This document shows positions 55,510 to 64,000 of a DNA stretch of 64,000 nucleotides, one piece after another. The translations under genes and the position numbers were made by a program. Below the pieces are notes generated by a model, which was not told the origin of the DNA, did not search any database, and saw only the letters and a program-made list of their open reading frames with translations. Numbering within the stretch: position 1 is the stretch's first letter; each line of letters begins with the position of its first letter. The DNA lies in the NCBI GenBank assembly GCA_049347715.1, contig CP186339.1:1426001-1490000 (forward strand), in the 5' to 3' direction. This DNA is from Thalassotalea_B piscium_A (GTDB lineage: Bacteria > Pseudomonadota > Gammaproteobacteria > Enterobacterales > Alteromonadaceae).

Positions 55510-57444
55510 TTAATCAGGAGTATTGTCGAGGTTTATCGTTGGTAAATGCTTGTTATCAAAGCTTCTACCTATGACCGGATGATATCTAGCATCAACTTGC
55601 TTACTCTGTTGTAATAATTGATTCGCAATAGTATTTTTTGCCGGCGCATTTAATACGAGTGAATCCCAAAAATTACCACCTACAGGGATTGGGGTAGGTG
55701 CTGGTAATTTAGAGAGCGCACTGAGAACATCTTCAAATTCAGGTAATACGCGCTCAGTTACAAATTCAATTCTTGGCATAATGGCACTTTCTCCTTCACG
55801 TCCACGTTGTCCCCAGGCTATATTTTCTAGATTTTGATCGGTAACCATGACATCACGTTGCACGTCGTAACGGTTTTTCATCATAAAACCATCGAATAAA
55901 ACGGCAAAATCTTCTCTTGTGCTGGAATAACTATAAAACTGTGGTGCTGTTTCACTTTTAAAAAAGTGAGCAACGTCGTCAGTCGTATACGCTTTTTGTG
56001 TATTGTTTGCAGGAGGATCGTTATGAAACCTTACTTTGCCTAGTTGCCACATTTCATTACCATTTAAAGGCAGTGCGATTTGTAAACTGTCTGATTGAAG
56101 CGCTGATTGCACAATGCGATTATATGCAATGAGTTCTATTTTTGTAGAACGATTCACACTGTTCCATAGGGTACTAGGGAAATAGTCATTTGCGTGGGCT
56201 AATTCATGGTACAACAAAGAGGCAAAACTATATAAGGTATCGTCAATATTGCGTGATAAACGATATCTAATGTCAGGGAAAAAGCTGGCATAGTTATTAT
56301 CTTTTACATAGCGCCATGGCATTTCAAATTGTAAATCACTACCAAAGGTGCTGCGATAGTCAGGAGCTTGATTTATTGTGTCTCGTTCTTCAGGCGTTAA
56401 CCATAAATCATCGGGATCTAAATAAATAGCCCCCGTATATCCTTGGTAAAAGGAAGGACGAATGTCATAGGAAATGACTATGGCGGTGGTGGCACGTAGT
56501 AAATTTTTAAAGTCATTATGTTCGTGATCAAAGGTTTCTAAAAATGCTTTAAAACGATCCCCCATCCACTGGTGGGATACTAAAACGTGATCCATAATGT
56601 CATTAACGCTAGGATGTTGAGTGACATGGGCAATGAGCGGTGTTGTTGAAAAGTTACAGGCATTATCATTTATTTTTAACTTATTTGAATATACGCAGTC
56701 TACGAGTACATCAGCAACGGGTGAATCAGGATTATATGGAAAGACGCGTGCTACACGATCATTTTGAAAATAAGCATTGTCTGAAGTTAGCACTGGAATG
56801 TCACTATTTTCGACCAGCACAGCCATTTTATCGGAATAAGTTTGTTGATTATGAGTGAGGGATACTTCAAATTCTAACAGCGTATCTTTGGTTACCGATG
56901 GGGCGTCAAAAAACACCGCAAATTTGCCTTTAGTGTCGTTATCAGTAAATGATACTGTTGGACCTGAAACTTGTTTCCATTTAATGGTGCTTGTATCAAC
57001 ATTGCTATCAAAATAAGTTCTTAATGACACCGCATTTTGTTCTATGACCGCATGACTTAATCGTAACGACATCGGACTTATTTCATTAGTAACCGTTATG
57101 CTTTGGTTTAGAGTTTGAGTAGTGCCGCTACTGTCTTTAAAGCTAACGCTAAAGGTGTAATCACCACTGTTACTTGCAGAAAAAGAAACGACCTTACTTG
57201 TTTTAGCTAATAAAGTAATAGGCTCACCAGCAGTTTGAGACCACTTTATATTCGAAATCTCTTCATTTGGTGCATATAAGACTAAATCAGCACTTTGGCC
57301 TATTTTTACTTGATCTTCAATGGCAATAATACTTACGTTAGTGGCTGTCAGGCCGGTATTTTTGGGTGAGTCGTCACTAGTACCACCGCCACACGCTGTT
57401 AAAGTAGTTATTATCAGTAAAAATGATAGGTTTCTTATATTCAT
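55510..57444 (-). CDS. Large lipoprotein with PKD-like domains and HExxH motif, probable metalloprotease
   Basis: Protein of 644 aa. Lipobox LTAC (C18) and a short GGG linker. Two Ig/PKD-like repeats (about 35-120 and 125-215) precede a large C-terminal domain. H413-E-L-A-H417 followed by ANDYF gives a zinc-protease active site, and STREDFAVLFDGF may supply the third ligand. Two Cys residues (DCVYSN, NACNFS) could form a disulfide. I do not recognise the family. It is anchored at the cell surface or in the periplasm. There is no intergenic space from hda, with stops back to back. Confidence 0.72.
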   Translation of the reverse strand: MNIRNLSFLLIITTLTACGGGTSDDSPKNTGLTATNVSIIAIEDQVKIGQSADLVLYAPNEEISNIKWSQTAGEPITLLAKTSKVVSFSASNSGDYTFSVSFKDSSGTTQTLNQSITVTNEISPMSLRLSHAVIEQNAVSLRTYFDSNVDTSTIKWKQVSGPTVSFTDNDTKGKFAVFFDAPSVTKDTLLEFEVSLTHNQQTYSDKMAVLVENSDIPVLTSDNAYFQNDRVARVFPYNPDSPVADVLVDCVYSNKLKINDNACNFSTTPLIAHVTQHPSVNDIMDHVLVSHQWMGDRFKAFLETFDHEHNDFKNLLRATTAIVISYDIRPSFYQGYTGAIYLDPDDLWLTPEERDTINQAPDYRSTFGSDLQFEMPWRYVKDNNYASFFPDIRYRLSRNIDDTLYSFASLLYHELAHANDYFPSTLWNSVNRSTKIELIAYNRIVQSALQSDSLQIALPLNGNEMWQLGKVRFHNDPPANNTQKAYTTDDVAHFFKSETAPQFYSYSSTREDFAVLFDGFMMKNRYDVQRDVMVTDQNLENIAWGQRGREGESAIMPRIEFVTERVLPEFEDVLSALSKLPAPTPIPVGGNFWDSLVLNAPAKNTIANQLLQQSKQVDARYHPVIGRSFDNKHLPTINLDNTPD

Positions 57445-57518
57445 TTAATCAATTATCTCCGTTAATTAATTAGACGTTAGTTTTTTTAAACGAGTGTCAA
57501 AGTGGTGTACATTTAAGT

Positions 57519-57908
57519 TTATTGATCTTTTTTCTTTCTAAGACCTAAATTTAATTCCTGTCCACGATATTTAGCATAATAAGTACCTGAAATAAACATA
57601 GCGGTGGCAAATAGTAGTTCTAAGCCTGCCCAGAGATAATCTTCTGGAGATACCCATAAGGTGGTTAAACTATGTAAAAAATAAAGCATTACTATAAAGT
57701 TAGACCAGGCAAAGGTATACGGATTACCTTGAATTAATCCTTTTAAAGGAAATAATAAAGGAAGCGTAAACATAGTTAAGGTTAATAAGGGGGATAAACC
57801 TTCTGAAGGATTAATCCATAATAACCAAATAGGCAAAAAGACTAATAACGAAAAATAGCCTGTTAAGGCTATTTTCTTATGTGTTTGTGTCGAAATATAA
57901 CGTTTCAT
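57519..57908 (-). CDS. DUF2069 inner-membrane protein
   Basis: Protein of 129 aa with four hydrophobic segments (GYFSLLVFLPIWLLW and others) and the DUF2069 block FPLKGLIQGNPYTFAWSNFI. Function unknown. It lies 19 bp after arsC on the same strand. Confidence 0.85.
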   Translation of the reverse strand: MKRYISTQTHKKIALTGYFSLLVFLPIWLLWINPSEGLSPLLTLTMFTLPLLFPLKGLIQGNPYTFAWSNFIVMLYFLHSLTTLWVSPEDYLWAGLELLFATAMFISGTYYAKYRGQELNLGLRKKKDQ

Positions 57909-57927
57909 TAATGTTATTTAGTTCCAA

Positions 57928-58269
57928 TTAGCTGATCAGTGTTAACACGTTTTCAGGTGGTCGGCCAATAACAGCTTTATTACCTTTGACGACGATAGGG
58001 CGTTCAATTAATTTAGGGGTATTACTCATTGCTTTAATAAGTGTTAGATCATCTGCCCCTTTAAGGTTTTGCTCGGAAAATTCGGCTTCTTTAGTACGCA
58101 TCATTTCGATAGGTGATTTATCTAGTTTAGTTAAAAGGGATTTTATTTCACTTTCAGTTAATGGATTTTTTAAATATTCCACAATAGTAATATCAACCCC
58201 TTTTTCTTCAAGAAGGGCAAGTGTTTGTCTGCTTTTAGAGCATCTAGGGTTATGATAAATCGTGAACAT
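57928..58269 (-). CDS. ArsC-family reductase (YfgD-like)
   Basis: Protein of 113 aa with a thioredoxin-like fold. Active-site Cys10 in YHNPRCSKSR. The C-terminal block IERPIVVKGNKAVIGRPPE matches arsenate reductase/YfgD. It uses glutathione/glutaredoxin for reduction. Its place beside bepA suggests the housekeeping YfgD role rather than an arsenic operon. Confidence 0.92.
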   Translation of the reverse strand: MFTIYHNPRCSKSRQTLALLEEKGVDITIVEYLKNPLTESEIKSLLTKLDKSPIEMMRTKEAEFSEQNLKGADDLTLIKAMSNTPKLIERPIVVKGNKAVIGRPPENVLTLIS

Positions 58270-58293
58270 TAGGTTTCCTGTATATATAACGTT

Positions 58294-59751
58294 TTAGTTT
58301 AATCGTTTAATTTTATCTTGTTGTTCTTGCAATTGTAAAATTCTGCCTTTGATACGCTTACTGATTATAGGTAAGTCATCGGCGTAATTAATCGCAGTTT
58401 GTAATTCATCAATTGCCTGTGTATATGCGCCAACTAATGCCATCACTTCAGCTTTGCTAGTATGCATTAATGCTTTTTTATCTTGTTTACGATAAACCGT
58501 TGTTAATAAATCATAACCGATAAAACTATCGGGACTAATTAATAAAAAGTCTTGTAGTATTTGCGCTGATTCATCTAGTTTACCCATTTCAAGCAGTAAG
58601 TTAGCATAATTTAACGATACGACCTGATTATTTGGCATTAATAAGTTGACTGCACTTAACATTTTTTCTGCTTGATCAAATTTTTTCATAGCAATAAGTA
58701 CATCTGATAACGCGTCAATATAAAATAAGTTGTTGGCATCTTTGGCAAGCAACTCATTAAGTATATTATAGGCTTTTTCATAAGACTTATCTTCAAAGTA
58801 AGATAGGGCTAATCCGTATTTGGCAGCAGCTAAAAACGCATAATGGTTTTTGTTAATGGCGTTACTAAAGTGGTCAATATTGTATTTTGGATTCCCCTCA
58901 TACCTTGCTATTATTCTTGCTTTAGCTAATTCAAATTCCAATTTAGGTGCCACGGTTTGTCTAGGGTAATTTTGTGCTCTAATACGAGCTTCAGATACTC
59001 GTGATTCCGGTAAAGGATGGGTTAACAGCATTGCCGGAGGCTTACTTTTATAGCGATATTTTTCCATCATTTTATTAAAAAAGTCAGGTGCTCCTAGGGG
59101 ATCAAATCCACTATTAGCTAATAGTGCTATGCCAACGCGGTCGGCCTCTTTTTCATTTGCTCGGGTATAATTAATTCCTAATTGTTGACTGGCAGCCATG
59201 CTGGTACTTAATGCGGCCATACCCACAGCGGGGTTAATCATTGCAAGTAATACCCCTGAAACTATGCCTGCCATTGTTAATGGCTGGTTACGACTTTGTG
59301 CTTCAATTTTTCGCGCTAAATGCCGTTGTGTTACATGAGATATTTCATGAGCGATTACTGAGGCGAGTTCACTTTCGGTATCAGCGGTGGTGATTAAGCC
59401 ACTATGAATACCTATATGACCGCCAAAAAAGGCAAAAGCATTAAGTTCTTGGTTATTTACAATAAAAAATTCAAAACTGTAATTTACATCATTGGCATTT
59501 TTAATCAGTGTATTGCCTAAATGATTGATATATTCAATGAGCACAGGATCGTTAATGATTCCGCCACGAGCCCTAATTTGTTGCATCATGGCGGTACCGA
59601 TCAAGCGTTCTTTATCTAATGATAAGACACTAAAGCCTGATGTACCTATTTGCGGTAGTTTATTTCTATTGGTTTTAGCTGCCCAAGTGAATGAACTCGC
59701 GATTAATAAACCAATAACAAGGGCGCCGCTTAAACTTTTAAGTCTTAACAA
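58294..59751 (-). CDS. bepA: Beta-barrel assembly-enhancing protease BepA
   Basis: 485 aa counted from TTG 59751, the start best fitting the signal peptide LLRLKSLSGALVIGLLIASSFTWA and the E. coli length (487). A longer frame to 59808 overlaps the upstream gene. M48 zinc protease with HEISHVTQRH, then NEKEADRVG, followed by a TPR-rich C-terminal half. It degrades stalled LptD and aids outer-membrane protein assembly in the periplasm. Start and upstream stop are separated by 1 bp. Confidence 0.93.
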   Translation of the reverse strand: MLRLKSLSGALVIGLLIASSFTWAAKTNRNKLPQIGTSGFSVLSLDKERLIGTAMMQQIRARGGIINDPVLIEYINHLGNTLIKNANDVNYSFEFFIVNNQELNAFAFFGGHIGIHSGLITTADTESELASVIAHEISHVTQRHLARKIEAQSRNQPLTMAGIVSGVLLAMINPAVGMAALSTSMAASQQLGINYTRANEKEADRVGIALLANSGFDPLGAPDFFNKMMEKYRYKSKPPAMLLTHPLPESRVSEARIRAQNYPRQTVAPKLEFELAKARIIARYEGNPKYNIDHFSNAINKNHYAFLAAAKYGLALSYFEDKSYEKAYNILNELLAKDANNLFYIDALSDVLIAMKKFDQAEKMLSAVNLLMPNNQVVSLNYANLLLEMGKLDESAQILQDFLLISPDSFIGYDLLTTVYRKQDKKALMHTSKAEVMALVGAYTQAIDELQTAINYADDLPIISKRIKGRILQLQEQQDKIKRLN

Positions 59752-59752
59752 A

Positions 59753-60391
59753 TTAATTTTCCAAATTCCCGTCAGGATCATCAAGTAGTTGATTGATTTC
59801 AAGCGCACTTTTGCTATCGCTAATTGCTTGGCAAAATTTCACTATACTAAAACCTCTGACATCAATAATCTCAAAGGATTCATTAAGTGTGCTAATTAAT
59901 TCATTCACTCGTGTAAAAGCATATTTAATTAATGCCATATCTGCTTCATCGCCATTACGAAAAGCAAAAATAATAAAAGAGACTAAATTACTTAATCTAA
60001 AGAGTACACGCATAGTTTCTGGTTGCCATTGGTTGAAAGAACAAAAGTCATGATCTTTAACGGCTCTATTTATACGTTCACCATGAATGACGGGGTAACA
60101 ATGTAATTCATAATGCTGTTCACTGTAGACGTGCCTCAATGATATTTTTGGTTTACGTTTAACATGAATTTCACCGGTAATATCTTTATGACCTTCAAGA
60201 TAGGATAAATTCCAATTTGAGCGATTAAAAATAGTTTTATAACCACTTTCAAAACCGTCAGTGAGAATACTGTCTAGATCGCCAATAGAAATAGAAGCCA
60301 TATGATAAATTGGAGGTACTTCTCCCCAGTTAAGCTTCTTTTTAAACTTATTTACATCTTTAAGTGTTGGGTTTTCTGGTAATTCGTTCAT
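59753..60391 (-). CDS. Protein of unknown function upstream of bepA
   Basis: 212 aa from ATG 60391 (a TTG at 60412 would add 7 residues; neither has a clear ribosome site). No signal peptide; one stretch, LVSFIIFAFRNG, is weakly hydrophobic. Trp- and His-rich blocks (LNWGEVPPIYHMASI, HYELHCYPVIHGERIN) suggest a soluble enzyme-like domain. I do not recognise a family. It probably forms an operon with bepA, whose start lies 1 bp after this stop. Confidence 0.65.
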   Translation of the reverse strand: MNELPENPTLKDVNKFKKKLNWGEVPPIYHMASISIGDLDSILTDGFESGYKTIFNRSNWNLSYLEGHKDITGEIHVKRKPKISLRHVYSEQHYELHCYPVIHGERINRAVKDHDFCSFNQWQPETMRVLFRLSNLVSFIIFAFRNGDEADMALIKYAFTRVNELISTLNESFEIIDVRGFSIVKFCQAISDSKSALEINQLLDDPDGNLEN

Positions 60392-60554
60392 GAAATGATT
60401 AATTAAATCCAAAAGTAAAATATTAAAATAAAATGCAGGGTGATTTATAGTGATTCACCATAAAGATTTCATCATTAAAAATCAAAAGTTCTATTGTAAT
60501 CAATTGTCGCAAATTAGATAATCAAACGAAAGTGAATCCATAATAAAATATCAG

Positions 60555-60779
60555 ATGATTTATCAATATAACGGAGTTAAGGATAAGTGTCCTTTACCTT
60601 TAGTTAAAATGCGCGTCATTTTGAAGCAAATGAAAAAAAATGACACTTGTATCATGCAAATTGCAGATTCAGGTTCATTAGTTGATATTCCTAATTATTT
60701 AACACAAAAAGGGTATCCTTTTACTCAACAACAAATCAGTAGTTCAATTGTTGAATTACATATTAAACAGGTTAGTTAA
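60555..60779 (+). CDS. TusA-family sulfur carrier protein
   Basis: Protein of 74 aa, slightly shorter than TusA (81). The hallmark CPLPLVK has Cys12 as the persulfide-carrying residue. It may deliver sulfur for tRNA thiolation or other sulfur transfer. It is followed, 4 bp after its stop, by perM, so cotranscribed. Confidence 0.85.
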   Translation: MIYQYNGVKDKCPLPLVKMRVILKQMKKNDTCIMQIADSGSLVDIPNYLTQKGYPFTQQQISSSIVELHIKQVS

Positions 60780-60783
60780 TTCT

Positions 60784-61857
60784 ATGTTGTCTTTTTTTAC
60801 TCAATGGTACAAGCGTAAATTTTCAGATCCTCATGCGGTGACATTGTTAGTTATATTACTCTCAATCTTTTTATGTGTTTATTTTTTAAGTAGCTTACTT
60901 ATGCCTGTGTTTGTCGCAATTGCATTAGCCTTTTTATTAGATTTACCAGTGAATCGATTAAGTAATTTAGGTTTGTCGCGGACACTTTCTACCACAATAG
61001 TTGTGATTTTATTTGTCGGTCTTACGTTAATTGCAAGCTTTGGACTTATGCCGATTATGTGGCAACAAAGTAGTAATTTAATTCAAGAAGTGCCTCATAT
61101 GGTGACTCAAGGGCAGACTTATTTATTAACATTACCTGAAAAGTACCCAGAGATTATTAAAGCGGAACAAATTGAAGCTATTTTTGGTTTCGTTAAAAGT
61201 AATTTAATTGAATGGGGTCAAGTCGTATTAAAAGCATCCTTAAATTCTATTTCCGATATTGTCGCATTGCTTATTTACTTAATTTTAGTTCCTCTGATGG
61301 TATTTTTCTTTTTGAAAGATAAAAAAGAGTTTTTGCAAAGTTTTTCAGCATTCTTACCTAAAGATCGTGCGATGGCAGTACAAGTAGGTAATGAAATGAA
61401 CCAACAAATCATGAATTATATTCGTGGTAAAGTGATTGAAATTATTATTATTGGGACAGCATCTACCATTACGTTTGCGTTCTTAGGTTTAAATTATGCG
61501 TTATTACTTGGTGTGCTTGTTGGTCTATCGGTTCTTGTTCCTTATGTCGGAGCTACCATTGTAACTTTGCCGGTATTGTTAGTGGCGTTATTTCAATGGG
61601 GAACAGGGGTAGAATTTGGTTATGTCATGATCGCTTATGGCATTATTCAAGCATTAGATGGTAATTTGTTAGTGCCATTGTTATTTTCTGAAGCGGTAAA
61701 TCTTCATCCGGTTGTGATTATTATTGCGGTAATACTTTTTGGTGGGTTATGGGGCTTTTGGGGGGTATTCTTTGCTATACCACTTGCCACGTTAGTGAAG
61801 GCGGTTATTAGTGCATGGTCGAGCCCTAAATTTGAGTTAAAAGAAGAAAATAGCTAA
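60784..61857 (+). CDS. perM: AI-2E/PerM family transporter
   Basis: 357 aa from ATG 60784; a frame from 60748 overlaps the TusA gene. About seven hydrophobic segments with the family block LLSVLVPYVGATIVTLPVLLVA region and GILFGGLWGFWGVFFAIPLA type end. It is an inner-membrane exporter-like protein of uncertain substrate. In E. coli it also sits near bepA and bcp. Confidence 0.92.
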   Translation: MLSFFTQWYKRKFSDPHAVTLLVILLSIFLCVYFLSSLLMPVFVAIALAFLLDLPVNRLSNLGLSRTLSTTIVVILFVGLTLIASFGLMPIMWQQSSNLIQEVPHMVTQGQTYLLTLPEKYPEIIKAEQIEAIFGFVKSNLIEWGQVVLKASLNSISDIVALLIYLILVPLMVFFFLKDKKEFLQSFSAFLPKDRAMAVQVGNEMNQQIMNYIRGKVIEIIIIGTASTITFAFLGLNYALLLGVLVGLSVLVPYVGATIVTLPVLLVALFQWGTGVEFGYVMIAYGIIQALDGNLLVPLLFSEAVNLHPVVIIIAVILFGGLWGFWGVFFAIPLATLVKAVISAWSSPKFELKEENS

Positions 61858-61871
61858 GCGAACCTGGCAAT

Positions 61872-61899
61872 AAAAAACTCGGCTAATGCCGAGTTTTTT
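61872..61899. terminator. Bidirectional terminator between perM and bcp
   Basis: Stem AAAAAACTCGGC/GCCGAGTTTTTT, loop TAAT. A and T tracts serve both convergent genes. Confidence 0.92.
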
Positions 61900-61924
61900 G
61901 TATAAGAGAAATGGTTAGTTTTAA

Positions 61925-62398
61925 TTAGCTATTATTTGCTAAAAAATCTAAAACCACTTGATGATGATCTTTAGTTTTAAATTTATTAAATACATGACTA
62001 ATTTTTCCATCTAAACCAATTAAGAAACTTAAACGGTGGATGCCATCATATTCGCGTCCCATAAATTTCTTTAATCCCCACACGCCAAAAGCATCAGCGA
62101 CTTTATGATCAACATCAGAAAGTAAGGTGAAATTTAATTCATCACGTTGGCAGAACTTTAATAAACGTTTAGGTTCGTCAGGACTAATACCAAACACTAC
62201 TGTGTTATTTGCGTCCAACTCGGCTTGAACATCACGTAAACCTTGTGCTTGAACTGTACAGCCAGGTGTCATTGCCTTTGGATAGAAATAGATAAGTACT
62301 TGTTTTTTTCCAATGAAATCTGCAAGTGAGACTTGTTGGTTATTTTCATCTGGCAAACTAAATAATGGAGCAGGTTCGCCAACGGTAATGGTGTTCAT
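61925..62398 (-). CDS. bcp: Peroxiredoxin Q/Bcp
   Basis: Protein of 157 aa. Peroxidatic Cys47 in AMTPGCTVQAQGLRD. The resolving Cys of E. coli Bcp (five residues on) is Q52 here. The only other Cys is C83 (KFCQRDEL), the position of the resolving Cys in the alpha-3-type PrxQ of Xylella. It reduces H2O2 and organic peroxides with thioredoxin. Same strand and 24 bp after gcvR. Confidence 0.95.
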   Translation of the reverse strand: MNTITVGEPAPLFSLPDENNQQVSLADFIGKKQVLIYFYPKAMTPGCTVQAQGLRDVQAELDANNTVVFGISPDEPKRLLKFCQRDELNFTLLSDVDHKVADAFGVWGLKKFMGREYDGIHRLSFLIGLDGKISHVFNKFKTKDHHQVVLDFLANNS

Positions 62399-62422
62399 AT
62401 GATTTTTCCTTAGCGTTTGATA

Positions 62423-62962
62423 TTAATCTAAATCAGCTATTTGGTTAGCAGCAACGGGCTTAATACAGCCTTGAATATCTATTTGTTCACATAGTTCAAT
62501 ATAGTCTGCTTCGAGTTTATCAATACTATGTTCTTCAGTTAATGCGATAAGTATGGTGGCACTGGTTTGCTGGTGTTGATGGTTATATTCCGATTTTAAC
62601 GATGAAATATCAATACTGCGATTGGCAAAAAAAGCGGTAACGGCTTTTAATACACCTGATTGGTCTACACCAGCATATTCAACTTGAAAGTGTTGCGTAA
62701 AATCACGGCGTTTATAACCTGAAGTACGTTTCATCATGGTAATTAATTCAAGTTGGTGGGCTATTTGGGGGAGCTTTAATTCAAGTTGATTAATTGCTTT
62801 ACTCGTACCATTGAGCAACATGATCATAGTGAATTCTAAACCAAATCGTGCCATTCGACTGTCGATAATATTACAACCACAATCACTCGCAAGTTTAGTT
62901 AATTCACTGACACTGCCTGTTCGATCAGCGCCCATGGCCGTTAATACAAGATACTGAGACAT
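62423..62962 (-). CDS. gcvR: Glycine cleavage system transcriptional repressor GcvR
   Basis: Protein of 179 aa made of two ACT domains (about 5-80 and 92-170). Start YLVLTAMGADRTGSVSELTKLA. It binds glycine and antagonises GcvA, repressing the gcv operon when glycine is low. It lies upstream of bcp on the same strand, as in E. coli, but dapA, normally divergent from it, is absent. Confidence 0.93.
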   Translation of the reverse strand: MSQYLVLTAMGADRTGSVSELTKLASDCGCNIIDSRMARFGLEFTMIMLLNGTSKAINQLELKLPQIAHQLELITMMKRTSGYKRRDFTQHFQVEYAGVDQSGVLKAVTAFFANRSIDISSLKSEYNHQHQQTSATILIALTEEHSIDKLEADYIELCEQIDIQGCIKPVAANQIADLD

Positions 62963-63349
62963 TTTAAACCTAGGTTAACTGAAAAGCGGTATTGTAACGT
63001 AAATAAATAATTCGGGCTAATAACAAGTGAATAAAAAATAGAATCGCTTAGTTTAAATGATTTACATAAATTGTGTCTAAAATTACCGTGTGACATGGAT
63101 TATTTATCTTCGTTAAGTGGATATTGTAAACTAGCGCTTGTGTTTGTTAAATCAGATAAGTACCATGGAACGCTTGAGTTATACGCGATTATAAGTTGTG
63201 ATCTATTTGTGGAACTTATTGTAAATAAGTGACTCAAATACGCGTAATCAAATAATTTACGAGAGGCTAGATAGTTAGATTTCTTGCCCCATAACTAATA
63301 AAATGAAGAACGTCTTAGTATTAAGGTTTATTTTTCGTCAGGAGTTTTG
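62963..63349. other. Intergenic region between gcvR and bamC
   Basis: About 390 bp without a supported gene. In E. coli dapA lies here; no dapA remnant was seen. The bamC ribosome site GGAG is at 63341-63344. Confidence 0.6.
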
Positions 63350-64000
63350 ATGAACCGAAGCATAATTTCACTGTCTTTGATCTGCATAGCAGTCACTGGT
63401 TGTAGTACTGTTAGTAAAAAAAGCGCAATGGGTGACTTTGACTACGTAACTAAAGAAGAAACACCCGCGTTAGTTATCCCCAAAAATTTAAGTCAACCAC
63501 AGTACAAAGATGAATACCGCATTAACAGTAATATCAATGATAAAGGCCCTATTGGTAAAAACGTTGATGTTAGAGCACCTTCTTTAGCCTTACCTATTGC
63601 TGCAGCTTCACGTGTTGAAAATAATAATGAACAAGCAAAAGTTTGGTTTGATAAAGTACTCGAAGATAGAGATTTACAACAATTTATTTACCAAGCTATT
63701 GTTGCTGAATTAGCCACTGAGAAAGTGACATTAACAGAAGTTGATGCAGATAAACTGCTTTATCAATCTAGTTGGTTCACCAATGAAAAAGAGTCTGGAT
63801 GGTTGTTTACTTCGATTGATGAAACCATTCGTGTGCGATTTAACTACCAACTTGAAACTAAACCTCATGGGCGTAGTGTTGCTGTAGTGGTATCTTTAGC
63901 TGATTTTGAAAAAATTGATGAAACGGGTAAAACAACCGAAATTGATTTAATCGATAAAGAACGCTACGAAATGGCGATGTTAAATGAGATCATCGGGCAA
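63350..64000 (+). CDS. bamC: Outer-membrane assembly lipoprotein BamC, 3' end outside window
   Basis: The first 217 codons, open to the window edge. ATG 63350 follows GGAG by 5 nt. Lipobox AVTGC (C18), then the conserved early segment FDYVTKEETPALVIPKNL, which in E. coli BamC binds BamD. The first helix-grip domain follows (QAKVWFDKVLEDRDLQQF, VRFNYQLETKPHGRSVAVV). It is a component of the BAM complex. The final helix-grip domain lies beyond the edge. Confidence 0.92.
   Translation, partial: MNRSIISLSLICIAVTGCSTVSKKSAMGDFDYVTKEETPALVIPKNLSQPQYKDEYRINSNINDKGPIGKNVDVRAPSLALPIAAASRVENNNEQAKVWFDKVLEDRDLQQFIYQAIVAELATEKVTLTEVDADKLLYQSSWFTNEKESGWLFTSIDETIRVRFNYQLETKPHGRSVAVVVSLADFEKIDETGKTTEIDLIDKERYEMAMLNEIIGQ

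Noticed and set aside
57928..58269. Arsenic-resistance locus
   Set aside because: The ArsC-like gene lies in the conserved bepA neighbourhood with no arsB, arsR or arsA.
1..64000. Prophage, insertion sequence, integron or defence island
   Set aside because: No integrase, transposase, terminal inverted repeats of transposon type, toxin-antitoxin pair or restriction gene was seen in any frame.

Overview
The window is an AT-rich gammaproteobacterial chromosome segment. It most resembles a marine, psychrophile-type member of the Alteromonadales, close to Colwellia. This rests on recognisable families and gene order: a MotY sodium-motor protein beside RNase T, a rhombosortase and a TIGR03503 protein, DUF5916 outer-membrane proteins, and an Escherichia-like purN/purM-hda-arsC-bepA-perM-bcp-gcvR-bamC neighbourhood. 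No prophage, transposon, CRISPR array, restriction system or secondary-metabolite cluster was seen. Both ends cut through genes: an HpsN/HisD-family dehydrogenase on the left and bamC on the right.

Layout. 1-2.5 kb: HpsN-like dehydrogenase, divergent from an SDR and a bicupin protein, probably a small oxidation pathway. 2.8-4.7 kb: secreted EF-hand protein and YHYH-domain lipoprotein. 4.9-8.7 kb: CNNM-like membrane protein, dienoyl-CoA isomerase-type crotonase, 2OG-Fe(II) oxygenase and two small unknowns. 8.7-11.6 kb: rnt, motY, ldhA. 11.8-19.8 kb: srmB-type helicase, an orphan periplasmic binding protein, rlmJ, the ABC-F protein ybiT and the radical-SAM protein ygiQ. 20-29.2 kb: S9 peptidase lipoprotein, a csaA gene with no ordinary start codon, rhombosortase, a DTW-domain tRNA modifier, ggt and cysK. 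29.4-36.3 kb: RDD membrane protein, a candidate structured RNA with its own promoter, an Asp/Glu racemase and two tandem CBM9-DUF5916 proteins. 36.6-40 kb: two membrane proteins, dnaQ and a TIGR03503 protein.

40.0-41.4 kb is the most unusual stretch. A strong promoter with a GC-rich discriminator precedes four identical tRNA-Asp(GUC) genes. They are followed by six degenerate units, each carrying the 3' part of tRNA-Asp. The units alternate long and short (136/123/136/123/135/122 bp), so the array is a higher-order repeat of three dimers of about 258 bp.

41.6-50.1 kb: a PAS-GGDEF-EAL protein, then a lipid block (acyl-CoA dehydrogenase, TetR regulator, YihG-like acyltransferase, fadE). Both dehydrogenase genes have FadR-like operators, so the block is probably a fatty-acid-responsive degradation set. 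50.2-64 kb: a YafJ-type amidotransferase, then purine synthesis (purM, purN), DNA-replication control (hda), outer-membrane quality control (bepA, bamC), peroxide defence (bcp) and glycine-cleavage control (gcvR).

All calls come from reading the sequence; no database search was run.
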